DNA of 64,000 nucleotides. Source: Chthoniobacterales bacterium (GTDB taxonomy: Bacteria; Verrucomicrobiota; Verrucomicrobiia; Chthoniobacterales; UBA6821). Shown one piece after another: positions 8,464 through 18,005 of this stretch. Under the pieces are notes generated by a model. It saw only the letters and a list, made by a program, of their open reading frames with translations. It did no database searches and was not told the DNA's origin. A program made the translations under genes and the position numbers. The stretch lies in NCBI GenBank assembly GCA_019747735.1, contig JAIEQL010000001.1, positions 62,001-126,000 on the forward strand. The letters are read 5' to 3'. The first letter of the stretch is position 1. Each line of letters begins with the position of its first letter.

Positions 8464-9846
8464 ATGCATCGAAAACGCCTTAGTCAACTCGCCTTAGTCT
8501 TATTAATTACAAGCGCCGTTGATAATATTCGTTGTCTCCCACAGACAGCACTTTTTGGGAGTACGCTTTTTTTCTTTTTTCTTTTTTCCGCTGTTGTTTT
8601 TTTGATTCCGGTAGCTCTTGTTTCGGCACAACTCTCATCGCTCTCCAGTGAAAAAGGGGGGATTTACCATTGGACGCAGCTGGCTTTAGGAGAAAATGTG
8701 GGATTGCTGGCAGTCTGGCTTCAATGGATTAATACATTAGTATGGTTTCCAGCGGCTCTTTCTTTCATCGCAGCAACAGCCTCTTATTTTTTAAATCCTG
8801 CCCTCATTAATAACAAAACATACTTAGTAAGCTTCGTGCTCATTGCCTTTTGGTGCATGACGTTTATTAACCTTCATAGCGTTCACACATCAGCAAAATT
8901 TGCTAATATTTGCTCAACTCTTGGAACAGGGGTGCCTCTTTTTTTAATTATTGGGTTAGGAATTCTCTGGGTCATTTTAGGAAAGCCAGTACAACTCCAT
9001 TTTAACGCTCATACGCTCTTTCCAAAATTGACTCATTCTGAAAATTGGCTCTCTCTCACAGCAATTATTACTTCTTTTGTTGGAATAGAGTTAGCCACTG
9101 TCCATGTCAATGAAGTGAACAATCCTGAAACTGTTTTTCCAAAAGCACTCTTTATTTCGGTGATGGTTATTCTATTTACGATGACTATGGGGTCCCTTTC
9201 CATTGCACTAACGCTACCCCTTGAGCAGATCAATTTGGTAGGCGGTACCATGCAGGCTTTTTCCAATTTTTTTCTTGCTTACCATATCACAGGGATGATT
9301 CCCATCATAACATTCATGATCATCATGGGAGGGTTAGGTAGCATGGTTACTTGGATTATCTCTCCTGCTAAAGGGATATTACAGGCTGCAGAACGTGGTT
9401 ATCTCCCTAGTGCCTTAGCAGTAAAAAATAAACATGGAGTTCCAAGCCGCTTGCTCATTCTCCAAGCAGTGATTGTGAGCCTTGCCTGTTTAGCTTTTCA
9501 GCTGATGCCCAGCGTCAATGGCTCTTACTGGCTCTTGTCAGACCTCAGCACGCAGCTCTATATTTTAATGTATGTCTTAATGTTTATTGCTGCCATGGTC
9601 TTGAAAAAGAAGCACCCAGAGTCCGTACGAGGTTTTAAGATTCCCGGAAAAAAATGGGGCACATGGTCCGTCTGTCTCCTTGGTTTACTTGGTTGCCTGG
9701 TCACACTCTGTGTAGGCTTCCTTCCTCCATCCAATATTGATGTGGGAGGAAAATTCCATTACACGCTTATTTTTACAAGTGGTATTCTCATTCTTATGCT
9801 ACCCATTTCCTTCTTTTTCTTTTTTAAGAAATGGACAACTAAGTAG
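8464..9846 (+). CDS. APC-family amino-acid permease/antiporter
   Basis: 460 residues with about twelve hydrophobic segments. The N-terminal half has SSEKGGIYHWTQLALGENVG, the conserved G-G-x-Y/W motif after TM2 in amino-acid/polyamine/organocation transporters, and TSFVGIELATVHVNEVNNP near residue 205 matches the GadC-like antiporter branch. It imports or exchanges an amino acid or amine at the inner membrane; specificity cannot be told. A TAGGA-like Shine-Dalgarno precedes the start, unlike most genes here. Confidence 0.85.
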   Translation: MHRKRLSQLALVLLITSAVDNIRCLPQTALFGSTLFFFFLFSAVVFLIPVALVSAQLSSLSSEKGGIYHWTQLALGENVGLLAVWLQWINTLVWFPAALSFIAATASYFLNPALINNKTYLVSFVLIAFWCMTFINLHSVHTSAKFANICSTLGTGVPLFLIIGLGILWVILGKPVQLHFNAHTLFPKLTHSENWLSLTAIITSFVGIELATVHVNEVNNPETVFPKALFISVMVILFTMTMGSLSIALTLPLEQINLVGGTMQAFSNFFLAYHITGMIPIITFMIIMGGLGSMVTWIISPAKGILQAAERGYLPSALAVKNKHGVPSRLLILQAVIVSLACLAFQLMPSVNGSYWLLSDLSTQLYILMYVLMFIAAMVLKKKHPESVRGFKIPGKKWGTWSVCLLGLLGCLVTLCVGFLPPSNIDVGGKFHYTLIFTSGILILMLPISFFFFFKKWTTK

Positions 9847-9851
9847 GAGCA

Positions 9852-9900
9852 AGTGATGGGTGATGAGTAATGGGTCTCAATTCTTTCACTTATTACTAGC
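9852..9900. repeat. GTGATGGGT word repeat
   Basis: GTGATGGGTGATGAGTAATGGGT directly follows the permease stop. A weak complementary arm, TCACTTATTACT, lies 10 bases on. The layout is that of the other inverted word repeats but more decayed. Confidence 0.55.
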
Positions 9901-9926
9901 ACGTAGTACTTGTCTTTTGAAATAGA

Positions 9927-10601
9927 ATGTCTCTTCTGCGGCAACTTGACCTTCTTGTTTCCTCAACCCCTCAGCAGGGGCCTGAACAGATGGCTCTTGA
10001 CGACCTTCTTTTGCAATGGCTGACAAAGCCACTCTTGAGGCTTTATCATTGGAAGCAACCATGTGTTACTTTCGGTTACTTTCAAAAATGGCAATACGTG
10101 GCCAATATTTTTCCTGAACAGCTGATTGTGCGACGTTCTACTGGCGGAGGTTGTGTAGCACATGGCCATGATATTACTTTTTCCTTAATGATTCCTCGTG
10201 CAGAGGCGCTGAGCACTGTGGCCCCCTTGCTTTTTTATCATACTCTTCACCAAGCCGTGGCAGCAGCTTTGAAGGATATTTCCATTGCCACTCACCTTGC
10301 AAAGCCAGAAGAAACGGCAGAGAGCATCTGTTGTTTTACAGCTCCTGCCTTGCACGATCTTCTTTGGAATGGGAAAAAAATTTTAGGTGGGGCTCAGCGG
10401 CGTCATCGTGGCAACTTGCTCTATCAAGGAAGTCTCTCTCTTGTTTCTAGCCAGATTAATGCAACAATATTTCTTCATGATTTGGCCTTACACCTTGCAC
10501 AAGAAGTGAGTGTCATTGAAGAAAAACCTCATTGGGTCCAAGAAGCTGCTGCTCTAGCCCTCAAACAATATCGATCAGAATCTTGGACCAAGAAACGATG
10601 A
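9927..10601 (+). CDS. Lipoate--protein ligase A-like (BPL/LPL catalytic domain)
   Basis: The 224-residue protein carries the biotin/lipoate ligase catalytic core: RRSTGGGCVAHGHDITFSLM near residue 69, the RRxTGGG loop that binds the acyl-adenylate, and NGKKILGGAQRR near residue 150 with the catalytic Lys. It would attach lipoate (or move octanoate, as LipM does) to the E2/GcvH lipoyl domains in the cytoplasm. It lacks the long LplA accessory domain, so LipM/LipL-like transfer is an alternative. Confidence 0.75.
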   Translation: MSLLRQLDLLVSSTPQQGPEQMALDDLLLQWLTKPLLRLYHWKQPCVTFGYFQKWQYVANIFPEQLIVRRSTGGGCVAHGHDITFSLMIPRAEALSTVAPLLFYHTLHQAVAAALKDISIATHLAKPEETAESICCFTAPALHDLLWNGKKILGGAQRRHRGNLLYQGSLSLVSSQINATIFLHDLALHLAQEVSVIEEKPHWVQEAAALALKQYRSESWTKKR

Positions 10602-10675
10602 TACTTGGCTGCCAACAGCACGTTGGTAGAGACGATAGACCTTGGCTTTTAAAAGGTTCTTCGTTAGGCTTAGTA

Positions 10676-10698
10676 ACTCAACTTTTAACTTTCACTCT
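10676..10698 (+). repeat. G-poor CTCAACTTTTAACTTTCAC leader of pstS
   Basis: A single arm of the CTTCAACT-type word repeat ends one base before the GTG start of pstS. No convincing complementary arm lies upstream. Confidence 0.6.
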
Positions 10699-10699
10699 T

Positions 10700-11698
10700 G
10701 TGAAATCACGTATCGCAATACAACTTTTTTTGAGTTTAATGCTTGGTAGCTTCTTGGCGTCTTGCAATGCCCATAAGAAAGATCTTTATGGCTCAGGAGC
10801 TAGCTTTCCTGCCCCACTCTATCAACGATGGGCGGCAGATTTTAACAAAGAGCACCCAGGAGTTAGTATCAACTATCAAGGTGTTGGAAGTGGCGCTGGT
10901 ATTCGTGACTTTACCAATAATTTGACCGATTTTTGTGGTAGTGATGTTCCGTTAAAATCTTCAGAATTGGACAAGCTCCATGGTAACGTTGTGGGGATTC
11001 CTGCAACTGGGGGAACCATTGCGCTAGCCTATAACATTCCGGGAATAACCAAACTCCGTTTAAGTCGTGAGGCTATTCTTGGCATTTTTCTTGGAAAAAT
11101 TACCGCATGGAATCATCCCCTTATTACCAAAGATAATCCTGAAATCACCCTTCCAGCCTTGCCCATTACGATTATTACTCGTTCCGAGGGGAGTGGTACT
11201 ACGGCGCTTTTTACAGAATATTTTTCTAAAATAAGTGAGGAGTTTGAGAAAAAAATTGGCTCTGGAAAATCAGTCAAATGGCCTGTAGGTATCGCTGGCA
11301 AAGGGACTGACGGTGTTACTGCTTTGATCAAGCAAACCCGAGGCTCTGTGGGATATATAGAACTTGGTTTTGCCCAAGGACGCCTCTCTTTTGCAGACTT
11401 AGAAAATAAAGCTGGCTACTTTGTGACTCCTTCCTGCGAAAGCGGTGCTAGTGCTCTTGCCACATGGAGTCCAGAAAAGGGAGTAGGTGATCCAATAGGT
11501 GTTGGTGATTATCCACTCACCGGAGTAACTTGGTTGTTTTGTCACAAAGAATATGCCGTTGAAAAAGGAGCATTGATCAAAGAATTTCTCAAATATGCTC
11601 TCACCAATGGTCAATTAATGGCCTCTCAGCTGGGCTATATTCCGCTTCCACCTACTGTTGTTGAGCAGTCGCTAAAGACTCTTGAAGAAATTAAGTAG
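10700..11698 (+). CDS. pstS: Phosphate ABC transporter substrate-binding lipoprotein PstS
   Basis: PstS captures phosphate for the high-affinity PstSCAB importer. I place the start at the GTG at 10700, because it gives a textbook lipoprotein signal: MKSRIAIQLFLSLMLGSFLASC, with lipobox LASC. The longer open frame upstream has no such signal. Family blocks YGSGASFPAPLYQRW, the Ser-Gly-Ala phosphate loop GVGSGAG and RSEGSGTT (near residue 165) are present. The 332-residue length is normal. It is first of pstS-pstC-pstA-pstB, with small gaps throughout. Confidence 0.93.
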   Translation: MKSRIAIQLFLSLMLGSFLASCNAHKKDLYGSGASFPAPLYQRWAADFNKEHPGVSINYQGVGSGAGIRDFTNNLTDFCGSDVPLKSSELDKLHGNVVGIPATGGTIALAYNIPGITKLRLSREAILGIFLGKITAWNHPLITKDNPEITLPALPITIITRSEGSGTTALFTEYFSKISEEFEKKIGSGKSVKWPVGIAGKGTDGVTALIKQTRGSVGYIELGFAQGRLSFADLENKAGYFVTPSCESGASALATWSPEKGVGDPIGVGDYPLTGVTWLFCHKEYAVEKGALIKEFLKYALTNGQLMASQLGYIPLPPTVVEQSLKTLEEIK

Positions 11699-11717
11699 GA
11701 AGTCTCTGCCCATAACC

Positions 11718-12656
11718 ATGAGCTTCCTATCACGTCAGAGCAACTATTGGAAACGCATCGATTATTTTCACCTCTTTTGCTGGGGTGCTTCTATCGCTAC
11801 TGTTCTTCTTTTTGCATTGATTATTTGTGAAATTATTTCCAAAGCTGCTCCTGCGATTCAAGAATTTGGATGGCATTTTTTGACTGGTTCCGAATGGCGT
11901 CCCAATCGAGATATTTATGGCGTCTTTCCAATGATTATAGGAACTGCTGCAAGTAGCTTCATAGCTCTTTTTCTGGCGCTCCCACTAGGAGTTTCTGTTT
12001 CTCTTTTTTTGAGTGAAAATTTTCTTCCCGCGACTCCGCGTCATTTTTTCCGTATGATGATTGAAATGCTTGCGGCAACACCAAGTGTCGTTTACGGACT
12101 CTGGGGTATTTTTACCGTTGTTCCCTTGGTCCATCATTACGGAAACATGATAGCCAGGCATAGTCATTCACTTCCTTTTTTAAAAGGACCTGCTTATGGC
12201 AACTCTCTGCTCACTGCAAGCCTTGTGCTCTCGCTAATGATTCTCCCCACCATTGCCTCTCTCTCTCGATCGGCTTTAGAGGCTGTTCCCCAAAGTTTAC
12301 GCGAAGGAGCCTATGCTCTAGGAGCTACCCGTTGGGAGACAATATTGCATGTTCGTATTCCTTATGCTGCGCCAGGAATTATTGCCGCAGCTATTTTAGC
12401 ACTGGGTCGTGCTATGGGAGAAACAATGGCTGTTGCTATGCTCATCGGGAATAGCCAATGCTTCACCCTTTCTCTATTTTCTCCATCCAATACATTATCG
12501 GCATTATTGGCTAATCAATTTGCCGAAGCTGATGGACTTCAAATTAGTGCTCTCATGTATGTGGCGCTCATCTTAGTTATTTTAACGCTAGGAACAAATT
12601 TTCTAGGAGAAATAATCCGACGCCATATGCAGAAAATAACAGCAGAAGGGCATTAG
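11718..12656 (+). CDS. pstC: Phosphate ABC transporter permease PstC
   Basis: Inner-membrane subunit of the phosphate importer, with six transmembrane segments. The cytoplasmic coupling motif ALGATRWETILHVRIPYAAPG near residue 210 contacts PstB. The ATG at 11718 gives a normal length of 312 residues. An in-frame start at 11682 would overlap pstS by 17 bases. It pairs with PstA, which follows after four bases. Confidence 0.93.
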   Translation: MSFLSRQSNYWKRIDYFHLFCWGASIATVLLFALIICEIISKAAPAIQEFGWHFLTGSEWRPNRDIYGVFPMIIGTAASSFIALFLALPLGVSVSLFLSENFLPATPRHFFRMMIEMLAATPSVVYGLWGIFTVVPLVHHYGNMIARHSHSLPFLKGPAYGNSLLTASLVLSLMILPTIASLSRSALEAVPQSLREGAYALGATRWETILHVRIPYAAPGIIAAAILALGRAMGETMAVAMLIGNSQCFTLSLFSPSNTLSALLANQFAEADGLQISALMYVALILVILTLGTNFLGEIIRRHMQKITAEGH

Positions 12657-12660
12657 AGTC

Positions 12661-13536
12661 ATGTCCCATCCCATCCCTCATTTTTTCCAACACAATCACA
12701 ACAAAACAGCTTTTGGGCGGCTGTTGCGCAATCATCTGCTTACCGTCCTGTGTGTTTTCCTCTCCTGTATTACCATCGTACCGCTCTTTTCCTTGCTCTA
12801 TTTGCTTTTTAAAAAAGGAGGTTCTTTTTTGAGTCTTTCTATTTTTACAGAGTTGCCTGCTTCGCCTGGATTAGAGGGAGGAGGTTTTGGCAATGCCATT
12901 CTAGGAACTCTTATGATGGTTGGTATTGCCACTTTTTTTTCAGGACCCATAGGAATTTTGGGCGCCATTTTTATAGCTGAATATGCACCTCTCTCTCGCT
13001 TAGCACGTACTGTTCGCTTTGTTGCTAAGCTTCTTACTGGTATCCCTTCTATTATTTGCGGTGCTTTTGCTTTTGCTATGATTGTGCTAACCACGGGTCA
13101 TTTTTCAGCTCTCGCGGGAGGAGTAGCCCTTGCAGTATTGATGCTTCCTACGATTTTAATAACTTCAGAGTTAGCTCTCTTGGGGGTCTCTTCTTCTTAT
13201 CGAGATGCTTCCTATGGATTGGGAGCAACTCCCTTTCAAACTATTTGGTGTATTGTTTTGCCAGAAGCCTTGCCAGCAATGATGAGAGGGATGATGTTAG
13301 CGGTGGCGCGGGCTGCCGGAGAAACAGCGCCGATTCTTTTTACGGCTTTATTTAGCCAAGGTTGGCCGCGGTCCATTCTTGAACCAATGGCATCATTATC
13401 AGTTTTGATTTATAATTTTTCTGCTCTCCCTTATCCTTATCAAGTACAGATGGCTTGGACAGCATCGCTTGTTTTAGTTGGTATGGTTACTGGAATTAAC
13501 CTGATAGCCCAATGGGCATTTTGTAAAAAAATTTAA
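12661..13536 (+). CDS. pstA: Phosphate ABC transporter permease PstA
   Basis: Second membrane subunit of the phosphate channel, 291 residues and about six membrane spans. The EAA-type loop [22 protein letters not shown] (near residue 182) and the following [15 protein letters not shown] block are typical of PstA. It sits four bases after pstC and five before pstB, consistent with one transcript and probable translational coupling. Confidence 0.93.
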   Translation: MSHPIPHFFQHNHNKTAFGRLLRNHLLTVLCVFLSCITIVPLFSLLYLLFKKGGSFLSLSIFTELPASPGLEGGGFGNAILGTLMMVGIATFFSGPIGILGAIFIAEYAPLSRLARTVRFVAKLLTGIPSIICGAFAFAMIVLTTGHFSALAGGVALAVLMLPTILITSELALLGVSSSYRDASYGLGATPFQTIWCIVLPEALPAMMRGMMLAVARAAGETAPILFTALFSQGWPRSILEPMASLSVLIYNFSALPYPYQVQMAWTASLVLVGMVTGINLIAQWAFCKKI

Positions 13537-13541
13537 TAAAC

Positions 13542-14357
13542 ATGACCTCTCCTTTAGCCTCACTCCCTTTTTCTGAGCCCTTCGCAGATGATGTTGTGTG
13601 TGACCAGCGTTTTATTGAAGTAAGTAATTTTAATTTTTTTTACGGCAAAAAACAGGTTCTTTTTGATATCAACTTGACGATTCCTGCTCGTCAAGTGACC
13701 GCTTTTATTGGACCCTCCGGGTGTGGCAAATCGACACTGTTACGTAATTTGAATCGCATGAATGAGCTTCTTCCAGGAGTTAGTCATTCAGGGACTATTG
13801 CCATTCACGGCATCAGCATTTTTGATCCTTCCATTGAGGTGATTGCATTGCGAAGACGTATTGGAATGGTTTTTCAAAAATCAAATCCATTTCCAAAGTC
13901 GATTTTTGAAAATGTTGTGTTCCCTCTGCGCATCATGGGAAAGCAATCACGTTCTTTTTTAGAAGAAACGGTAGAACGCTCTCTCCGTGCGGTGGCTCTT
14001 TGGGATGAAGTCAAAGATCGCTTAAAAGAAAGTGCTCTCGGTCTTTCTGGAGGGCAGATGCAACGTCTTTGTATTGCTCGTGCTATTGCCAATCAGCCCG
14101 AAGTTCTCCTTATGGATGAGCCCTGTTCAGCCCTTGATCCCATTGCCACTGCAAAAATAGAAGAGCTCATTGTGGAGTTAAAAAAAGAATTCACCATCAT
14201 CATCGTTACTCACAGTATGCAGCAGGCAAGCCGTATTTCTGATTTAACGGCATTTTTTTATTTGGGAAAACTCATTGAATTTGACCAGACTCAAAGAATT
14301 TTTACCGCTCCTATCCAAAAGAAAACAGAAGATTATATTACCGGACGGTTTGGGTAG
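13542..14357 (+). CDS. pstB: Phosphate ABC transporter ATP-binding protein PstB
   Basis: The ATPase that powers the Pst importer at the cytoplasmic face. Walker A is GPSGCGKST (near residue 57), the Q-loop lies in [16 protein letters not shown], the ABC signature is LSGGQMQRL, and Walker B is [13 protein letters not shown] with the H-loop in VTHSMQQA. The 271-residue length is usual. A leader of about 25 residues precedes the ABC domain. The pst transcript may end at the hairpin after the stop. Confidence 0.95.
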   Translation: MTSPLASLPFSEPFADDVVCDQRFIEVSNFNFFYGKKQVLFDINLTIPARQVTAFIGPSGCGKSTLLRNLNRMNELLPGVSHSGTIAIHGISIFDPSIEVIALRRRIGMVFQKSNPFPKSIFENVVFPLRIMGKQSRSFLEETVERSLRAVALWDEVKDRLKESALGLSGGQMQRLCIARAIANQPEVLLMDEPCSALDPIATAKIEELIVELKKEFTIIIVTHSMQQASRISDLTAFFYLGKLIEFDQTQRIFTAPIQKKTEDYITGRFG

Positions 14358-14359
14358 TT

Positions 14360-14383
14360 CTCAAATTTCCAGGCAAATTTGAG
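14360..14383 (+). terminator. Hairpin after pstB
   Basis: CTCAAATTT and AAATTTGAG form a perfect 9-bp stem with a 6-base loop three bases after the pstB stop. No U-run follows. A related sequence, TCTCAAATTTCCAAGGAAGTTTAAGA, occurs at the end of phoU near 15265. Confidence 0.45.
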
Positions 14384-14535
14384 GAGAGTGGAAGTAAAAA
14401 AGTTGAAATTGAAGCATGAAAGTTCCAAGTCGTTCAAGGGATATTCTGACCTTGTGTTGTGAAGAGCTTTTAAACTTTTATCTTCAACTCTCTTAAGCGT
14501 AGAGATCCTTCAACTTCAATTTTTACCTTCAACTG
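14384..14535. repeat. Inverted GTTGAAG/CTTCAAC word repeat between pstB and phoU
   Basis: The left arm (GAAGTAAAAAAGTTGAAATTGAAG, 14390-14414) is mirrored by TCTTCAACTC and CCTTCAACTTCAATTTTTACCTTC (14481-14531). This fills most of the 235-base spacer. No gene is seen in it. Confidence 0.75.
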
Positions 14536-14592
14536 ATATCAAGCATCGTTTCTAATTCAATTTCTCTTACTTTTTTAATAAAAGATACCTCA

Positions 14593-15288
14593 ATGCACTC
14601 TCGCTCTCATATTCTCACTCCCTTCACCGAAAAGCTCGATGAGCTTGATCAAAGCCTTTTAAAGATAGGAGAGCTGGCTCGCCGAAACTTAAAAAATGCC
14701 ATTACCGGGCTCTTTGAGCGGGATGATGATTACTGTAACAATGCTATTGCTGATGATGAGGAGATTGATCTTTTAGAAATGCAGATTGACCGTGAAGGAT
14801 TGTATATCATGAGCCGCTTCCACCCAGTTGCTTCTGATTTGCGTTCCGTCATTGCTGCTATGAAAATAGGGGCTAATATTGAGCGTGTTGGAGATCAAAC
14901 AGTCAACATTGCGCGACGTGCACGAAAGATTAATGAACATCCCGCTGTTGAAGAACTTCATGAACTTGATCAAGTCATAGAGCTTTCTAGCAAAATGCTT
15001 GAGGAGGCCTTGCGGGCTTGTGTTGAGGGGAATGAGTCCCTAGCGCTGGAAGTAAAAAACATGGACAAAGAACTGGATCAACTCAATAAGGAACTCAATG
15101 AGCGCCTTATTTTAAGAATGCAAGATGACTCAAGCAAAATTCCTATTTATTTAAACCTTATTTTTATCAGTCGTTGTTTAGAGCGTATTGGGGACCATGC
15201 TGCTAATGTTGCAGAAGATGTTGTTTTTGAAGTCAGCGCAGAAGATATCAGACATCTATCTTCTTCTCAAATTTCCAAGGAAGTTTAA
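14593..15288 (+). CDS. phoU: Phosphate transport regulator PhoU
   Basis: PhoU links the Pst importer to the phosphate sensor kinase. It is a 231-residue, two-domain three-helix-bundle protein with the family metal-binding motifs: EEIDLLEMQIDRE, HPVASDLRSVIAAMKIGANIERVGDQ in the first domain and a second ERIGDHAANVAEDVVF copy near residue 200. It follows pstB, as in most Pst loci, but over a 235-base repeat-filled spacer, so it may have its own promoter. No phoB or phoR lies in the window. Confidence 0.93.
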   Translation: MHSRSHILTPFTEKLDELDQSLLKIGELARRNLKNAITGLFERDDDYCNNAIADDEEIDLLEMQIDREGLYIMSRFHPVASDLRSVIAAMKIGANIERVGDQTVNIARRARKINEHPAVEELHELDQVIELSSKMLEEALRACVEGNESLALEVKNMDKELDQLNKELNERLILRMQDDSSKIPIYLNLIFISRCLERIGDHAANVAEDVVFEVSAEDIRHLSSSQISKEV

Positions 15289-15335
15289 GAAGAGTTGAAG
15301 TTTTTCTTTCGAAAAAATAATTTTTTCATTCATTA

Positions 15336-17870
15336 ATGACACGTCCTAGATTTTTTGTTTTAAGCTGCGTGCTAGGATTCATCCTATTAGGAAATGCTTG
15401 GGGACAAATGGATCCTTCTGGGATGCATTCGCCGATGGCTTCTCCACTAGATCCTGCGTCGCTACCATCACTAACCAAGACTCCTTCAGCTCCTTTAGAA
15501 CCGGTGGAGCAGTCAGTCAAAAAACCGGTAGAAATTACAGCAGATGGGAATACTCATTTTGAAAATGGGATCGCCGTTGCAGAGGATAATGTTCAGATTC
15601 GCTACAATGGAGCCACTATTTTTTGTGATAAGGCAGAGTATAACTCGGCAACACGTAATGTTCTTTTGATTGGTAACGTTCGTATTTACGACAAAAAAAG
15701 TTTTATTACCGTTCAGCGTACGCTCTACAACCTAGAAACAAAGCAGATCCGCGGTCTAGAGTCTCGAGCAGATATCCTGCCACTAAAGTTCCAATCGTTA
15801 AGTATCCGCTCTGTTAGCTCCCAGGAGTTTCAAACTAAAGATTCCTTTTTAACTACCTCTGATTCCTCGATGCCAACATGGGGTGTTCATGCCCACACGA
15901 TGCGTATTTACGACAAAGACCGCGTCATCTTTCTTAATGCAGTACTTTATGCGGGAAAGATTCCCATTTTTTGGGTTCCCTATATGTACGCAAGCTTGAA
16001 AGAAACAGGAATACAGATTCTCCCTGGTTATGACTCCACATGGGGTGGCTTTCTCTTGACCTCCTATTCTTATCCAATTGGAAAAGGGGATCATCTCCTT
16101 GCTCGCGTCCACTCTGATTATCGATCCCTGCGTGGATATGCTATTGGCCTGGATATCGACGACCATTTTGGAAAAGACAATCAAAACAGAGGTCACTTTC
16201 TCTCTTACTATGCGTGGGATCACAATCCCAACATCAACAATGCTCCTGGTCAACAAACAATCGCTACTCCTTTTGATAACGATTATGTCGGGCGTTATCG
16301 CATTAGCTTTGATCAGAAATTTTATTTAAAAGATGACCTCTATGCGACGGCGGATATCACCAAGCTGAGCGATTCCACCTTCATGCAAAATTATTACCCA
16401 GCTGAAAATAGCAGCAATCCGCAACCGGATAATAATATTGCCCTCACACAGAAGAACGACGACTCGACATTCTCGCTGGTGACACGGTGGCAAATGAACA
16501 ATTTTCAAGAAACCACCGAACGACTTCCCGAACTTGCTGCTGATTTTAAGCAAGAATCATTCTTCGGACTTCCTCTCTACTACGATGGAACTACGGCTCT
16601 AGGTCAGCTGCAGCGCTCTTTTGCAGTCAATACAACCAACAACCCTAACTACACTTCTCCCGAAAATTATAATGCAACGCGGTTTGACACTTTGCATCAG
16701 TTTAGCCTTCCTCAGAAATTTTTTGGATGGCTCTCTGTTGTTCCCAAAATCGGCATGCGTGTGACAGCCTATAATCACGGTGGTTATTACACCGATACCA
16801 ATGGAGCTACTACGACTATTCCTGGAACAACGACCAATGGAGTGACTACGCCCAACACCTTGAATTGGGGAGGTGATGTTGTCCGCCCTATTTTTAATGC
16901 AGGCGTAGAGTCCTCTTTTAAAATTTCTCGCAATTTTGAAGCGATTCAGTCCCGCCTGTTGGGGCTCGATGGTGTGAGGCATGTTTTTCAACCTTATGGT
17001 AATCTTTCTTATGTCTACGCTGGCGGCCCTAATGTAAATCATGTTTTTCAATTCGACCGCTACATGCCCAATAACCCTAATAACCCGACGCGCTCAGGCT
17101 ATCAGCCAAGTTCTCCTGAGCTACAACCTCTCAACTTTCCAGAGTTTGCAGCCATTGATACGATCGATACCTGGGCCATTATGAGGGTAGGAGTTCGAAA
17201 CCGCCTGCAGACTCGGCGTGACGGTGATACCTATGATTGGTTTTACCTAGATACCTTCACCGATATTAATGCTATCAATCCCTACTTTAACGGCCCTGTT
17301 TCCAATTTTAACAACCAGTTTACGTTTAAACCAGTCAGCTGGTTGGGATTTGTAGTGGACTCTCAAGTTCCGATGACCTCTGAGGGATATACCGAGTTTA
17401 ATTGTGGTTTTAATGTCATGCCAGCACGCTGGTTTCGCTTTAGTATCAGCAGTGCCTATATTAATAATTACAATGGTATGAGTGGCAATCAACCTTCTGT
17501 TGGAGTCCAATGGAAGCTCACCGATCATTGGTCTTTTACCGCAAGCCAGATCTATAATATTGGTAATTCTTCCACTACCTCAGGTACCACCACTACCTCA
17601 ACGGGAAATTCTCTTGCTAATAATCTTCTGGATCAGCGCTATCTCATTAGTCGAGATCTCTCTAATTGGATTATTTCTTTTGGGACGGAATGGCGCAATA
17701 ACCAAGGAATAACACAAGGGACAACAACGCAGAATGCACTTTCACAATATAGTGCCATTATTAATATTACTTTAAAAGATGCTCCCCAGATCATGCTCCC
17801 CATCGCCTTTGGAGCTCCTAATAACAATAGTAATCACCAAGGGATAGCTCCCTTAACGCCGGTGCCATAG
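15336..17870 (+). CDS. lptD: LPS-assembly outer-membrane protein LptD
   Basis: LptD is the outer-membrane beta-barrel that inserts LPS at the cell surface. A signal peptide (residues 1-23, ending GNAWG) leads into an OstA/LptA-like beta-jellyroll (about residues 60-130, with DNVQIRYNGATIFCDKAEYN), followed by a long barrel domain rich in aromatic alternating strands. The length of 844 residues is usual. It completes the Lpt set together with lptC, lptA and lptB at 47.6-49.6 kb. Several long antisense frames over it are shadows. Confidence 0.88.
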   Translation: MTRPRFFVLSCVLGFILLGNAWGQMDPSGMHSPMASPLDPASLPSLTKTPSAPLEPVEQSVKKPVEITADGNTHFENGIAVAEDNVQIRYNGATIFCDKAEYNSATRNVLLIGNVRIYDKKSFITVQRTLYNLETKQIRGLESRADILPLKFQSLSIRSVSSQEFQTKDSFLTTSDSSMPTWGVHAHTMRIYDKDRVIFLNAVLYAGKIPIFWVPYMYASLKETGIQILPGYDSTWGGFLLTSYSYPIGKGDHLLARVHSDYRSLRGYAIGLDIDDHFGKDNQNRGHFLSYYAWDHNPNINNAPGQQTIATPFDNDYVGRYRISFDQKFYLKDDLYATADITKLSDSTFMQNYYPAENSSNPQPDNNIALTQKNDDSTFSLVTRWQMNNFQETTERLPELAADFKQESFFGLPLYYDGTTALGQLQRSFAVNTTNNPNYTSPENYNATRFDTLHQFSLPQKFFGWLSVVPKIGMRVTAYNHGGYYTDTNGATTTIPGTTTNGVTTPNTLNWGGDVVRPIFNAGVESSFKISRNFEAIQSRLLGLDGVRHVFQPYGNLSYVYAGGPNVNHVFQFDRYMPNNPNNPTRSGYQPSSPELQPLNFPEFAAIDTIDTWAIMRVGVRNRLQTRRDGDTYDWFYLDTFTDINAINPYFNGPVSNFNNQFTFKPVSWLGFVVDSQVPMTSEGYTEFNCGFNVMPARWFRFSISSAYINNYNGMSGNQPSVGVQWKLTDHWSFTASQIYNIGNSSTTSGTTTTSTGNSLANNLLDQRYLISRDLSNWIISFGTEWRNNQGITQGTTTQNALSQYSAIINITLKDAPQIMLPIAFGAPNNNSNHQGIAPLTPVP

Positions 17871-17909
17871 TTATCGTTTTGTCTGCAAGCGAGCAATGCA
17901 GCGAAGTTT

Positions 17910-17930
17910 AAAGTTTGAGTTTCAAACTTT
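17910..17930 (+). terminator. Hairpin after lptD
   Basis: AAAGTTTGA and TCAAACTTT form a perfect stem around a tiny loop, 40 bases after the lptD stop, followed by TCATAAATAAG. It is AT-rich, so weak. Confidence 0.4.
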
Positions 17931-18005
17931 TCATAAATAAGTTGACTATAACCGTCAATGATGAACAGGTGTTGTTAATCCTAAAAACGTTATACCCTAG
18001 TTTTT

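Noticed and set aside
10532-10699. Longer PstS start overlapping the lipoate-ligase gene
   Set aside because: It would hide the lipoprotein signal; the GTG at 10700 gives an ideal one.
15849-17051. Long antisense frames over lptD (135, 75 and 150 codons)
   Set aside because: They lie opposite a well-supported gene, have no family features and reflect codon bias of the sense strand.
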